Assembly (NCBI RefSeq): GCF_003143935.1
Contig: NZ_QFRX01000001.1
Span: forward strand, 7,658,925-7,722,924
Length of the DNA: 64,000 bases
Direction: 5' to 3'
Source: Streptomyces sp. Act143
Lineage (GTDB): Bacteria > Actinomycetota > Actinomycetes > Streptomycetales > Streptomycetaceae
The notes below the pieces were generated by a model. That model saw only the letters and a list, made by a program, of their open reading frames with translations, was not told the DNA's origin and made no database searches. The translations under genes were made by a program, and so were the position numbers. Each line of letters opens with the position of its first letter. The first letter of the stretch is position 1. Shown here in pieces: positions 1 through 10,210 of this stretch.

Positions 1-2
1 CC

Positions 3-746
3 GCGATCGCCGCCATCGCGCTGGTCTTCTTCGCGCTGATGGGCGTGACCTTCTTCTCCGTCTTCTACACCCAGAGTGTGCGCGGCTACTCGCCGCTCCA
101 GACCGGTCTGCTGATGCTGCCGCTCGCCGCCGCCCAGATGATCTTCGCGCCGCGGGCCCGGCTGCTCGTCGACCGGTTCGGCAACAAGGCCACCACCACG
201 ACCGGCCTGCTCGTCATCGCCGCGACGCTGGCCGCGTTCGCCGGTTTCGAGGCGGACACCCCGATCTGGGTGCTCGAGGTCGTCTTCTTCCTCATGGGCA
301 CCGGCATGGCGCACATCATGACCCCGGTCAGCGTCGTGATCATGCAGGCCCTGCCGCGCGAGAAGGCCGGCTCCGCGTCCGCGCTGAGCAACACCTTCCG
401 GCAGGTCGGCGGCGCCCTCGGCATCGCCGTCCTCGGCTCGGTGCTGTCCACCGCCTACCGCAACGGCATCGAGGACAAGCTCGGCCTGCTCCCCGCCGGT
501 GTCCGCCACACCGCGGGCGAGTCCATCGAGGCCACCCTCGGCGTCGCCGAGAAGCTCGGCCCCCAGGGCAAGGCACTCGTCGGCCCGGCCCACGACGCCT
601 TCCTGCACGCCATGCACGTCACCGCGCTGTGGGGCGCCGGCGTCGCGGTGGTCGGCGCGGTCGTGGTCGCCGTGTTCCTGCCGGGCAAGCCGCCCGTCGG
701 CGAGAAGGACGAGCAGGGGCGGGAGTTGGTGACGGCGGCGGAGTAG
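3..746 (+). CDS. MFS drug-efflux transporter, DHA2 (EmrB/QacA) type, 5' end outside the window
   Basis: This is the C-terminal part of a multidrug exporter that would use the proton gradient to expel small hydrophobic compounds across the cytoplasmic membrane. The open frame runs from the window edge without a start, so the N-terminal half is missing. What remains is a series of hydrophobic helices separated by short charged loops. They include the segment SYSPLQTGLLMLPLA-like (seen here as GYSPLQTGLLMLPLA) and PREKAGSASALSNTFRQVGGALG, which is typical of the second half of 14-helix DHA2 proteins. A hydrophilic tail ends the protein. A TetR gene follows 63 bases later on the same strand, a common arrangement for efflux pumps controlled by their own repressor. 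The substrate cannot be read from the sequence. Confidence 0.9.
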   Translation, partial: AIAAIALVFFALMGVTFFSVFYTQSVRGYSPLQTGLLMLPLAAAQMIFAPRARLLVDRFGNKATTTTGLLVIAATLAAFAGFEADTPIWVLEVVFFLMGTGMAHIMTPVSVVIMQALPREKAGSASALSNTFRQVGGALGIAVLGSVLSTAYRNGIEDKLGLLPAGVRHTAGESIEATLGVAEKLGPQGKALVGPAHDAFLHAMHVTALWGAGVAVVGAVVVAVFLPGKPPVGEKDEQGRELVTAAE

Positions 747-809
747 CCGAGTCGTGCGCGAGCGCCATGGGGGGAGAATCACTCCGGACAGCAGAAGGGA
801 CGCACCGAC

Positions 810-1469
810 GTGACCAGCCGCGCCGAAGCCGAAGGCACCCCCCGGCCCACCGCCCCCGGCCCCGCCCGCGGACGCCCCCGCAGCGAGGCCGTGGAGCGCG
901 CCATCGTCGAGGGCGTGATGAAGCTGCTGGAGGACGGCGTGCCGCTCGCGGAACTCTCCATCGAGCGCATCGCCCGTACCGCCGGGGTCGGCAAGGCCGC
1001 CATCTACCGTCGCTGGAGCGGCAAGGAGGAGCTCTTCGTCGCCGTCGTCCGTACCGCCGAGCCCCCGGACCCGCCGCTGCCCGGCACCTCCATGCGCGAC
1101 GACCTCGTCGTCCTGCTGGAGTCGCTGCGGCAGCGCGGACTGGTCACCCGTAGCTCGGCGATCCTGCACAACGTGTACGCCCAGATGAAGAGCAGCCCGA
1201 AGATCTGGGCCTCCTACCACGACACCGCCATCGCCCCCCGGCGCCGGGTCGGCCTCGACGTCCTGCGCCGCGGCCGGGAGAACGGCGAACTCCGCGCCGA
1301 CCTCGACCTGGAGCTCGTCAACGACCTGTTCGTCGGCCCCATGCTGGTGCGCGCCATGATGCGCCCGGACGACGACCTGCCCGAGGGGCTCTCCGAGCAG
1401 ATCGTCGACACGGTCCTGGCAGGCCTACGCCCCGTCAGCTCACCGTCCGTCAGTTCGCCGACCTCGTAA
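810..1469 (+). CDS. TetR/AcrR family transcriptional regulator
   Basis: This 219-residue regulator has an N-terminal helix-turn-helix (residues about 30-75) and a ligand-binding C-terminal domain (family TetR_C, TipAL/AcrR-like). The DNA-binding part reads IERIARTAGVGKAAIYRRW, the standard recognition helix of TetR proteins. The GTG start is chosen because AAGGGA lies ten bases upstream, and the first 25 residues are a proline- and arginine-rich extension. It lies directly downstream of the efflux gene on the same strand and may be cotranscribed with it, so it probably represses that pump. The ligand is unknown. No clear operator was found before the pump because that region is outside the window. 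Confidence 0.9.
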   Translation: MTSRAEAEGTPRPTAPGPARGRPRSEAVERAIVEGVMKLLEDGVPLAELSIERIARTAGVGKAAIYRRWSGKEELFVAVVRTAEPPDPPLPGTSMRDDLVVLLESLRQRGLVTRSSAILHNVYAQMKSSPKIWASYHDTAIAPRRRVGLDVLRRGRENGELRADLDLELVNDLFVGPMLVRAMMRPDDDLPEGLSEQIVDTVLAGLRPVSSPSVSSPTS

Positions 1470-1593
1470 TGCCGATGTGCGCGTTTCGTCACAGAGGGCG
1501 CTTTCCCCGGCCGTGTCCGGAACTCCGAACGGCGACTTGTACGTCCTCGTGCGGGTACGGCCGTCATGGGACGGCAGGATCGGAACCGATCAT

Positions 1594-1610
1594 CCCCTAG
1601 GGTCTAGGGG
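1594..1610. promoter_or_regulatory. inverted repeat before the EEP gene
   Basis: CCCCTAG-GGT-CTAGGGG is a perfect 7-bp inverted repeat with a 3-bp spacer, about 90 bases upstream of the next start. It could be an operator. It is too short and lacks the T-run expected of a terminator. The rest of the 216-base gap holds no other clear signal. Confidence 0.35.
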
Positions 1611-1700
1611 TGCCCTCCGGGCGGGCGCCGGGGATCGACGGACACCCCCCTGGCCACCGGGGGACGGACGGTTGCACGGCAGGCAGTGAGGCGACGCGGT

Positions 1701-2750
1701 ATGGCGCAGCAGGCGTACATGGAGGAGACGGACAACGGCGGCTCGGGGCCCGAGCGCCAGGGCTCCAGGCTCCGGCGCCTGCTGGACAGACTGACCGGCC
1801 CCTGGCGCGGCGACCCGCGGATCTGGCGGCGCGGCCTCGTCCTCGCCGCGCTGGCCCTGATCCTCGCGCTGATCATGCTGGTGCACTCGCGCATCCCGAA
1901 CGCGATCGGCAACCTCGGCAGCCTGACGGAGACCTTCCTGCCCTGGCTGGGCCTCTTCGTCCCGGTGCTGCTGGTCCTCGCGCTCGTGCGGAAGTCGGCC
2001 ACCGCCCTGATCGCGGTACTGCTCCCGGCGGCCGTCTGGCTGAACCTCTTCGGCGGGCTGCTCACCGACAAGGCGGGCGCCGGCGGCGATCTCACGGTGG
2101 CCACGCACAACGTCAACGCCGGCAACCCCGACCCGTCCGGCACCGCCCATGACGTCGCCGCCTCCGGCGCGGACGTCGTCGCCCTGGAGGAGCTGACCGG
2201 CGCGGCGGTCCCGACGTACGAGAAGGCGCTGGCGGGGACGTACAAGTACCACTCGGTGCAGGGCACCGTCGGGCTGTGGAGCAAGTACCCGCTGACCGGG
2301 GTGAAGCCCGTCGACATCAAGCTGGGCTGGACCCGGGCCATGCGCGCCACGGTGAGCACGCCCGCGGGGCAGGTCGCGTTCTACGTCGCCCACCTGCCCT
2401 CGGTCCGCGTGAAGATGGAGGCCGGCTTCACCGCCCGCCAGCGGGACACGAGCGCCAACGCCCTCGGCGAGGCCATCGCCGACGAGCCGCTGCCGCGCGT
2501 CGTGCTGCTCGGCGACCTCAACGGCACGATGAACGACCGCGCCCTCAACGCCGTCACCTCCCAGCTGCGCTCCACGCAGGGCGCGGCGGGCAGCGGGTTC
2601 GGGTTCAGCTGGCCGGCCTCGTTCCCGATGGCGCGGATCGACCAGATCCTGGTCAAGGACGTGCGGCCGGAGAGCTCGTGGACCCTGCCGGAGACGAGCA
2701 GTGACCACCTTCCGGTGGCCGCCCGTCTGAAGGTCGACATGTCGTCGTAA
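1701..2750 (+). CDS. membrane-anchored endonuclease/exonuclease/phosphatase-fold protein
   Basis: This protein has an N-terminal hydrophilic stretch, about three transmembrane helices (residues roughly 45-120) and an outward-facing endonuclease/exonuclease/phosphatase domain. Family signatures are visible: THNVNAGN at the start of the fold, a glutamate in ALEELTG, GDLNGTMND and the terminal SSDHLPV with the metal/phosphate histidine. Such domains cleave phosphodiesters of nucleic acids, phospholipids or phosphoinositides, and the extracytoplasmic location suggests an envelope or nutritional substrate. ATG at 1701 is chosen because GTGAGGCGA precedes it; a GTG at 1686 is also in frame. It stands alone between a TetR gene and an MFS gene. 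The biochemical substrate is not deducible. Confidence 0.85.
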   Translation: MAQQAYMEETDNGGSGPERQGSRLRRLLDRLTGPWRGDPRIWRRGLVLAALALILALIMLVHSRIPNAIGNLGSLTETFLPWLGLFVPVLLVLALVRKSATALIAVLLPAAVWLNLFGGLLTDKAGAGGDLTVATHNVNAGNPDPSGTAHDVAASGADVVALEELTGAAVPTYEKALAGTYKYHSVQGTVGLWSKYPLTGVKPVDIKLGWTRAMRATVSTPAGQVAFYVAHLPSVRVKMEAGFTARQRDTSANALGEAIADEPLPRVVLLGDLNGTMNDRALNAVTSQLRSTQGAAGSGFGFSWPASFPMARIDQILVKDVRPESSWTLPETSSDHLPVAARLKVDMSS

Positions 2751-2780
2751 CCGTCTGGAATACTGGGCCTGCAAGGCTTT

Positions 2781-2811
2781 GTTCCGCAGGTGAACATAAG
2801 CACCGCGGAAC
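2781..2811 (+). promoter_or_regulatory. leader hairpin just before the MFS gene
   Basis: GTTCCGCAGGTG and CACCGCGGAAC pair over 11 bp with one bulged base and an 8-nt loop (AACATAAG). The hairpin ends 19 bases before the ATG at 2830 and just upstream of the AAAGG ribosome site. It is not followed by a T-run. It could terminate the upstream transcript, act as an operator, or control translation of the exporter. Confidence 0.4.
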
Positions 2812-2829
2812 ACCTCCGAAAGGCCCTTC

Positions 2830-4065
2830 ATGCCCCTCGCCCTGCTCGCCCTCGCCGTGGGCGCTTTCGGGATCGGCACCACCGAGTTCGTCATGATGGG
2901 CCTGCTGCCCGAGGTCGCGGACGACCTGGGCATCTCCATCCCCGCCGCCGGCCACCTGGTCTCCGCGTACGCGCTCGGCGTCGTCATCGGCGCCCCGCTG
3001 CTCGCCGCGGTCACCGCGCGCATGTCCCGCCGTACGGTCCTCATCGCGCTGATGGCCCTGTTCGTGGCCGGCAACGCGGCCTCCGCCTTCGCGCCCGGCC
3101 AGCACTGGCTGCTGGCCGCCCGCTTCCTCAGCGGCCTGCCGCACGGCGCCTTCTTCGGCGTCGGCGCGGTCGTCGCCACGGGCCTGGTCGCGCCGGAACG
3201 CAAGGCCCGGTCGGTGTCGCTGATGTTCCTCGGCCTGACCGTCGCCAACATCGCGGGCGTGCCGGTCGCCACGCTCATGGGCCAGCACCTGGGCTGGCGG
3301 GCCACCTTCCTCGCGGTGAGCACCATCGGCCTCGCCGCGATCGCGGCCCTGGCGGCGCTGATCCCGCACGACCGGCCGGCGTCGGCGCACGGGGGCCTGC
3401 GCGGCGAGCTCACGGCCCTGAAGTCGCTGCCCGTCTGGCTGGCCCTCGGCACGACCGTCGCCGGCTTCGGCGCGCTGTTCGCCGCGTACAGCTACATCAC
3501 GCCGATGCTCACCGACTCCGCCGGGTACGCCGACGCCAGCGTCACGCTGCTGCTCGCGCTGTTCGGCGTGGGCGCGACGGCCGGCAACCTGCTCGGCGGA
3601 CGGCTGGCCGACCACGCGATGCGGGCGACCCTGTTCGGCGGCCTGGTCTCGCTGGTGGTCGTCCTCGCCGCCTTCCCGCTGCTGATGAGCACGCCGGTGA
3701 GCGCCGCCGCGGGCGTCGTCCTGCTCGGCGTCGCGGCCTTCGTCACCGGCTCGCCGCTCCAGCTGATGGTCATGGAGAAGGCGTCCTCGGCGCCCTCACT
3801 GGCCTCCTCCGCCAACCAGGCCGCCTTCAACCTGGCGAACGCCGGGGGCGCGTGGATCGGCGGCCTGGCGCTGGCGGCCGGCTTCGGCGTCACGTCCCCG
3901 GCGCTCGCGGGAGCGGCGCTGGCGGTGCTGGGCCTCGGCGTGGCGGGCGCGGCGGCGCTGGTGGACCGGCGGCGGGCGGTGGCACCGCGGGTGCCGGTGA
4001 CCGGCCGGGAGCGCGTGGTCGCCTCGCATGTCCCGGAGCCGAGCAACGCGAGCCTGAGCGGCTGA
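2830..4065 (+). CDS. MFS exporter, AraJ/Cmx (chloramphenicol-efflux-like) group
   Basis: This is a 411-residue, 12-helix major facilitator exporter. The start MPLALLALAVGAFGIGTTEF and the adjacent VMMGLLPEVADDL are hallmarks of the AraJ/Cmx group, which includes chloramphenicol and arabinose exporters. A motif resembling MFS motif A, ARMSRRTVLI, lies in the loop after helix 2. The hydrophilic C-terminal tail is about 30 residues. ATG at 2830 is supported by AAAGG six bases upstream. No dedicated regulator adjoins it, and its leader contains a marked hairpin. It is likely a drug or sugar/metabolite exporter of the cytoplasmic membrane. Chloramphenicol as substrate is only a family-level suggestion. 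Confidence 0.88.
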   Translation: MPLALLALAVGAFGIGTTEFVMMGLLPEVADDLGISIPAAGHLVSAYALGVVIGAPLLAAVTARMSRRTVLIALMALFVAGNAASAFAPGQHWLLAARFLSGLPHGAFFGVGAVVATGLVAPERKARSVSLMFLGLTVANIAGVPVATLMGQHLGWRATFLAVSTIGLAAIAALAALIPHDRPASAHGGLRGELTALKSLPVWLALGTTVAGFGALFAAYSYITPMLTDSAGYADASVTLLLALFGVGATAGNLLGGRLADHAMRATLFGGLVSLVVVLAAFPLLMSTPVSAAAGVVLLGVAAFVTGSPLQLMVMEKASSAPSLASSANQAAFNLANAGGAWIGGLALAAGFGVTSPALAGAALAVLGLGVAGAAALVDRRRAVAPRVPVTGRERVVASHVPEPSNASLSG

Positions 4066-4100
4066 GCCGCGTCCGCCGGATGCGGCTCCGGCCGGTGGCC

Positions 4101-4133
4101 GGCGGGCGGCCGGTGTGCCGGGTGCCGCCCGCC
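4101..4133. terminator. hairpin between convergent MFS and nadE genes
   Basis: GGCGGGCGGC and GCCGCCCGCC form a perfect 10-bp stem with a 13-nt loop, 35 bases after the MFS stop. No T-run follows, as is usual in Streptomyces. The rest of the 193-base gap shows only short GTCACG repeats (4203-4228). Confidence 0.5.
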
Positions 4134-4258
4134 CTGGCAGCTGAGGTGGTCCGTCCGGCTCCCGCATCGCCTCGTCCCGGTGGGTCAGCAGTCGTGGCAC
4201 GGACGTCACGCACGTCACGGACGGTCACGCAGGCAACGGATGTTGCGGATGGGCCGGT

Positions 4259-6346
<2,088 letters not shown>

Positions 6347-6384
6347 GGCGCCCAGTGTAATCCGTGTAATCGTCAGAGCGACGC

Positions 6385-6420
6385 GATGGGGCGCGGGACG
6401 TGATCGTCCCGCGCCCCATC
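6385..6420 (-). terminator. strong terminator of the S53 protease gene
   Basis: A perfect 16-bp stem, GATGGGGCGCGGGACG paired with CGTCCCGCGCCCCATC around a TGAT loop, begins 20 bases beyond the stop of the protease gene. It also sits in front of nadE, so it insulates nadE from read-through. Confidence 0.8.
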
Positions 6421-6439
6421 GGCCGCCTTGCCGGAGCTG

Positions 6440-8380
6440 CTAGCGGCGCTTGTACGACTCCACGTAGCCGTTCGCGGGCGTGCCCACGCCGGTGACGTCG
6501 TCGTAGCCCTTCACCGCGGACAGCGAGCTGTCCTTGCCGAGGGACCGCACGGACGTGGTCAGACCGTCCGTGGCGTCGTAGCCGTTGACGAAGTCCACGC
6601 GCGCGACCGCCAGGCCGGAGCCCGTCGGGTTGTCGGTGACGTCGTGGTAGACCTTCGACCCGTACTTGGCGTAGATCGACGGGTTGGCGAAGCCGATCGC
6701 CTTGCCGCCGCGGGCCTCCGTGGCGAGCGCCTGCACGGCCGCGATGACCGGCGCGGCCAGCGAGGTGCCGCCGATGCGGTACTCGCTGTACTGCTCGGAG
6801 CCGTCCGGGAAGGTCTGCGTCTGACCGACCTTGAAGCCGGTGTTCGGGTCGGCGATCGCGGAGATGTCCGGGACCACCCGGTTGCCGGCCGCGTCGTTGG
6901 CCTTGGCCAGCGCGTCGGGGACGACACCCTTCTGGTAGAAGGGCTCGGCGACGGTCCTGCTGGTGCCGCCGCCCGCGCCGGAGGTGAACGCGCCGGGGAA
7001 GTTCGTCCAGCTCGTGCCGTCCGCGGACAGCACGGCCTTCTCGGTGCCCCAGCCGGTCTCCCACAGGTACTTGTCGCCCTTGCCGACGGCGAGCGAGGTA
7101 CCGCCGACCGCCGTCACCCACGCCGAGTTGGCCGGGGTGTCGACCTGCTTGGTGCCGGTGTTGGCGACCTCGTCGCCGTTGTCGCCGGAGGAGAAGTAGA
7201 AGCCGATGCCCTCGACCGCGCCGAACTGGAAGACCTGGTCGTAGGCGGCCGCGAGGTCCGGCGTCTGGTTGGCCTCGATGTCGCCCCAGGAGTTGGAGAC
7301 GATGTCGGCGAGGTGGTTGTCGACGATCTTGCTGAGCGAGTCCAGCAGGTCGTCGTCGTAGCAGGACGAGGCGCCCACATAGGTGATCTGCGCGGCCGGC
7401 GCGACCGCGTGCACGGCCTCGACGTCGAGGGTCTCCTCGCCGTACCAGCCGGAGGCGTCGCACTCCTCGGTCTTCGTGTACTTCTTGGGCAGGACCTGCT
7501 TCAACTGGCCGGTGTTGTACGCCGCGTCGCCGTGCTTCGCCGCGTAGGTGGCCGCGTCGTAGGCGATCGTCGGGGAGGCGTAGGCGTCGGTGATGGCGAC
7601 GCGCACCTTCTTGCCCGTGTACGAGCCCGCGCCGTAGGCGGCACGCAGCTGCTTGCCGGTGTAGCCCTTGACGGCGTACGGGATCTTCGTGCCGTACGCG
7701 TCGGGCAGCGTGCTCGCGATGTTGGAGCCGTAGTACGAGGAGAACGGCCCTGAGTTCTTGAACACGGCGCCGGGACCGGGAAGCTGGTCGGCGTGGCCGG
7801 CCTTGTGCGGGGCGGTGTCCAGGCCGGTGACGGTCAGGACGGCACCGTTGAGGCTCTCCGGCGCGGAGGCGGTCCTCGACGGCGCGCGGTAAGTCTTCGT
7901 GCCCTTGGCGTAGTTGTGCAGCTGGGTGCCGAACGCCTTCTCGGCGGCGGCCACGTCACCGGTGACGGAGACGTAGTGCTGCGTGACGCCGGTGACCTTC
8001 AGACCGGCCGACGTCAGCCAGGACTTGACGGCGGCGACCTGGGCCTTCGTCGCGCCGAAGCGGGACTGCGCCTGGCCGGCGCTCAGGTACTTGCCGTACG
8101 ACGCCGAGGACGGGTCGGACACGGCCTTCGCGTACGCGGTGAGTCCGGCCGCGTCCTTGCCCGCCAGGTAGACGCGGGCCGAGACCCGCGAACTGTCGGC
8201 GGTGGCGCCCTTGTCGGCCTTGGCCGTCGCCCACGCGGGCCTGGTACCGGCCAGCGTGTCACGGGCCGGGGAGTCCGAGGCGTGCGCCGCGGGTATGCCG
8301 AGCGCCAGCGCGCCGGCGATCATGGGCAGTGTCGCTGCCATGCTCACTCCGGCGCGCGTTCTGGCGCGGTTGGATCTCAT
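6440..8380 (-). CDS. secreted sedolisin-type serine protease (peptidase S53, kumamolisin-like)
   Basis: This is a secreted acid-type serine-carboxyl protease made as a proenzyme. A signal peptide (about residues 1-35, ending AHAS) is followed by a pro-domain (about 60-190, with GKYLSAGQAQSRFG typical of pro-kumamolisin). The catalytic domain shows Glu315 or Glu316 and Asp319 in GWYGEETLDVEAVH, the oxyanion aspartate in SSGDNGD (397-403) and the nucleophile Ser540 in RIGGTSLAAP. The C-terminus carries the calcium-site region DVTGVGTPANGY. The length of 646 is usual. It has its own promoter upstream and a strong terminator downstream, so it is monocistronic. A role in extracellular protein breakdown is likely; its exact specificity is unknown. 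Confidence 0.93.
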   Translation of the reverse strand: MRSNRARTRAGVSMAATLPMIAGALALGIPAAHASDSPARDTLAGTRPAWATAKADKGATADSSRVSARVYLAGKDAAGLTAYAKAVSDPSSASYGKYLSAGQAQSRFGATKAQVAAVKSWLTSAGLKVTGVTQHYVSVTGDVAAAEKAFGTQLHNYAKGTKTYRAPSRTASAPESLNGAVLTVTGLDTAPHKAGHADQLPGPGAVFKNSGPFSSYYGSNIASTLPDAYGTKIPYAVKGYTGKQLRAAYGAGSYTGKKVRVAITDAYASPTIAYDAATYAAKHGDAAYNTGQLKQVLPKKYTKTEECDASGWYGEETLDVEAVHAVAPAAQITYVGASSCYDDDLLDSLSKIVDNHLADIVSNSWGDIEANQTPDLAAAYDQVFQFGAVEGIGFYFSSGDNGDEVANTGTKQVDTPANSAWVTAVGGTSLAVGKGDKYLWETGWGTEKAVLSADGTSWTNFPGAFTSGAGGGTSRTVAEPFYQKGVVPDALAKANDAAGNRVVPDISAIADPNTGFKVGQTQTFPDGSEQYSEYRIGGTSLAAPVIAAVQALATEARGGKAIGFANPSIYAKYGSKVYHDVTDNPTGSGLAVARVDFVNGYDATDGLTTSVRSLGKDSSLSAVKGYDDVTGVGTPANGYVESYKRR

Positions 8381-8486
8381 GGAACCCCCTGTGTGCGGTT
8401 CGTCGCGAGTGGATCACTCGACGGTGGCCACTCTTTCGGCGAACCGTTCATGCCAGGGGAATACGAATCCCAAGAAGAGCCCAATT

Positions 8487-8516
8487 AACCTAATGACAAG
8501 GCCATTTGAGCGTCAA
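8487..8516 (-). promoter_or_regulatory. predicted promoter of the S53 protease
   Basis: On the minus strand, TTGACG (8516-8511) and TAGGTT (8492-8487) are separated by 18 bases, close to the HrdB-type consensus, and lie about 110 bases before the start. The surrounding 8381-8565 segment is unusually AT-rich for this genome and holds no gene. Confidence 0.55.
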
Positions 8517-8565
8517 CGCGCTATGAGGACCGAGGGAAAACCCTCTATGGCGACACCCCGGTCCC

Positions 8566-9201
8566 CTAGGAACGCGGTGCGGCGCCCCGCTCCTTCAGCA
8601 TGTCCGTCATCAAATCGATCTCGGACTCCTGCGCGTTCACCATGCCCTGCGCGATCCGCTTCTCCACCTTCACCGTGCACCGCGACACGCAGCCCTCGGC
8701 CATGTGGATGCCGCCCTTGTGATGGTCGGTCATCAGCTGGAGGTAGAAGATCTCGGCCTGCTTGCCGCTCAGCGACTCCAGCTTCTTCAGCTCGGTGTTG
8801 GTCGCCATGCCCGGCATCAGCGCGCCGTCCTCGCCGTCGGCCATGCCGCCCATGTCCATCCAGGTCATCGGCGCGTCCGAGGACACCTTCGGCAGCCCCC
8901 ACAGATCGAGCCAGCCGAGCAGCATGCCGCGCTGGTTGGCCTGCGTCTGGGCGATGTCGTAGGCGAGCCGCCGTACGTCCTCGTCCTTGGTGCGGTCGCG
9001 GACGATGAAGGACATCTCCACCGCCTGCTGATGGTGCACCGCCATGTCCCGGGCGAAGCCCGCGTCGGCGGAGTCGGCGGCCGGGACGTCCGCCGCGCCG
9101 CCGCCCTCGCCCTCGGCGACCGCGTACGTGATCGCGCCGGCCGCGACGAGCACGGCCGCCGCGGACCCCGCGATCCAGCCGACGCGCTTGCGCATCGACA
9201 T
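8566..9201 (-). CDS. DUF305-domain exported, metal-binding-type protein
   Basis: It has a short cytoplasmic start, one N-terminal membrane/signal helix (about residues 7-27) and an extracytoplasmic DUF305 domain. The domain is rich in His and Met: MAVHHQQAVEM, WMDMGGMADGEDG and DHHKGGIHMAEGC. Proteins of this fold are ferritin-like four-helix bundles, often linked to copper or other metal handling, but no activity is established for most. Its ATG shares its A with the stop of the upstream DUF3105 gene (TGATG), so the two are translationally coupled. A second in-frame ATG lies two codons later. A joint envelope role with the DUF3105 protein is inferred from this coupling. Confidence 0.88.
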   Translation of the reverse strand: MSMRKRVGWIAGSAAAVLVAAGAITYAVAEGEGGGAADVPAADSADAGFARDMAVHHQQAVEMSFIVRDRTKDEDVRRLAYDIAQTQANQRGMLLGWLDLWGLPKVSSDAPMTWMDMGGMADGEDGALMPGMATNTELKKLESLSGKQAEIFYLQLMTDHHKGGIHMAEGCVSRCTVKVEKRIAQGMVNAQESEIDLMTDMLKERGAAPRS

Positions 9202-9860
9202 CACATCTTCCCGCCGGTGCAGGAGGCACCCGGCTCGGGCGTCTGCTCGCCCTGGACGTACTTCTCGAAGAACTTGGCGACGTTCGGGTCGCTCGCGCCG
9301 GTCACCGTCCGCTGGTGGCCCCACGCCGACAGCACGATCGGGGCCTCCTGGTCCTCGTACGGGCTCATCAGCGAGTACGGCGTCTTCTTCACCTTCGCCG
9401 CCAGCGCGTCCACGTCGGCCTTCTTGGCCTTGCTGGTGTACGTCACCCAGACCGCGCCGTGCTCCAGCGAGTGCACGGCGTTCTCGTTCTGCACGGCCTC
9501 GGTGTAGACGTTGCCGTTGCAGTTCAGCCAGACCGCGTTGTGGTCACCGCCGACCGGGGGCGACATCGGGTACTTCACCGACTTGGTGACGTGGGTCTGG
9601 CTGAGCTTCGCCGACCAGGTCTTCACCCCGTCCTTGCCCGTGGTCCAGTGACCCGGGGTCTTCGAGTCGGAGGCGGTGCTGCTGTCGTCGTCCTGCGACT
9701 GCACGAGCACGACCGCACCGACGACGAGAGCGGCCACGACCGCCACGCTCGCCCCGATCGTGAGGATCCGGTTGCGGCGCTCGCGGGCCTGCTCGGCACG
9801 CCGCATCTCGGCTATGCGCGCCTGCCGTGCGGCGGATTCCTTCTTCTTGGCGGAGCCCAT
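9201..9860 (-). CDS. DUF3105-domain membrane-anchored protein
   Basis: The protein begins MGSAKKKESAARQARIAEMR, a basic, coiled-coil-like cytoplasmic segment. A single transmembrane helix follows (about residues 38-58) and then an extracytoplasmic DUF3105 domain. Conserved-looking parts include YPMSPPVGGDHNAVWLNC, VHSLEHGAVWVTY and the closing Cys in GASCTGGKM. ATG at 9860 is chosen because AGAAGGAC lies about nine bases upstream; the open frame extends further but that part is not protein-like. The stop overlaps the DUF305 start by one base. The family often sits with DUF305 in actinobacteria. Its function is unknown, and the histidines and cysteines suggest metal or redox chemistry (inference). 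Confidence 0.9.
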   Translation of the reverse strand: MGSAKKKESAARQARIAEMRRAEQARERRNRILTIGASVAVVAALVVGAVVLVQSQDDDSSTASDSKTPGHWTTGKDGVKTWSAKLSQTHVTKSVKYPMSPPVGGDHNAVWLNCNGNVYTEAVQNENAVHSLEHGAVWVTYTSKAKKADVDALAAKVKKTPYSLMSPYEDQEAPIVLSAWGHQRTVTGASDPNVAKFFEKYVQGEQTPEPGASCTGGKM

Positions 9861-10210
9861 GGGGTTGTGTCCTTCTGGGGAAAAGGGGCCGGTCGGGTCC
9901 GCTGATCGTAATGGGGGCGACGGATCTGTCGTAGGGCGGGCACAGGAATGGCCGAAGACCGGGTTCCGCCGAAGGCCGGGGGCGCGGCAGCTCGCGGCCC
10001 GCCCGGCATTACTTATACGGGTCCGAGCAGGCAAGATGGGCGGCAGAACAGTACACCTGTCGGACGTGAGGCGTTCAACCGGGCGTCGGCCTGCCGATCA
10101 TGGTCCGCAACACGCATGAAATGGTGTTGTGGTGGGATGCTCAGGTGCCCGACCGTCTCTCGCGGGACCGGAGGCAGGCGGCCTGACCAGCAAGGATGGG
10201 GAAGCGGAAG

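Noticed and set aside
1590..3452. A 620-codon open frame on the minus strand
   Set aside because: It is antisense to the well-supported EEP and MFS genes, its composition is that of a high-GC shadow frame (arginine, glycine and alanine runs), and no family motif was seen.
4203..4228. Short GTCACG repeats as an origin or regulatory array
   Set aside because: Only three imperfect copies are present, with no promoter or gene relation, so they are probably chance in high-GC DNA.
9861..10210. A promoter or riboswitch before glnA2
   Set aside because: No convincing -35/-10 pair, GlnR box or conserved leader fold could be seen in this gap.
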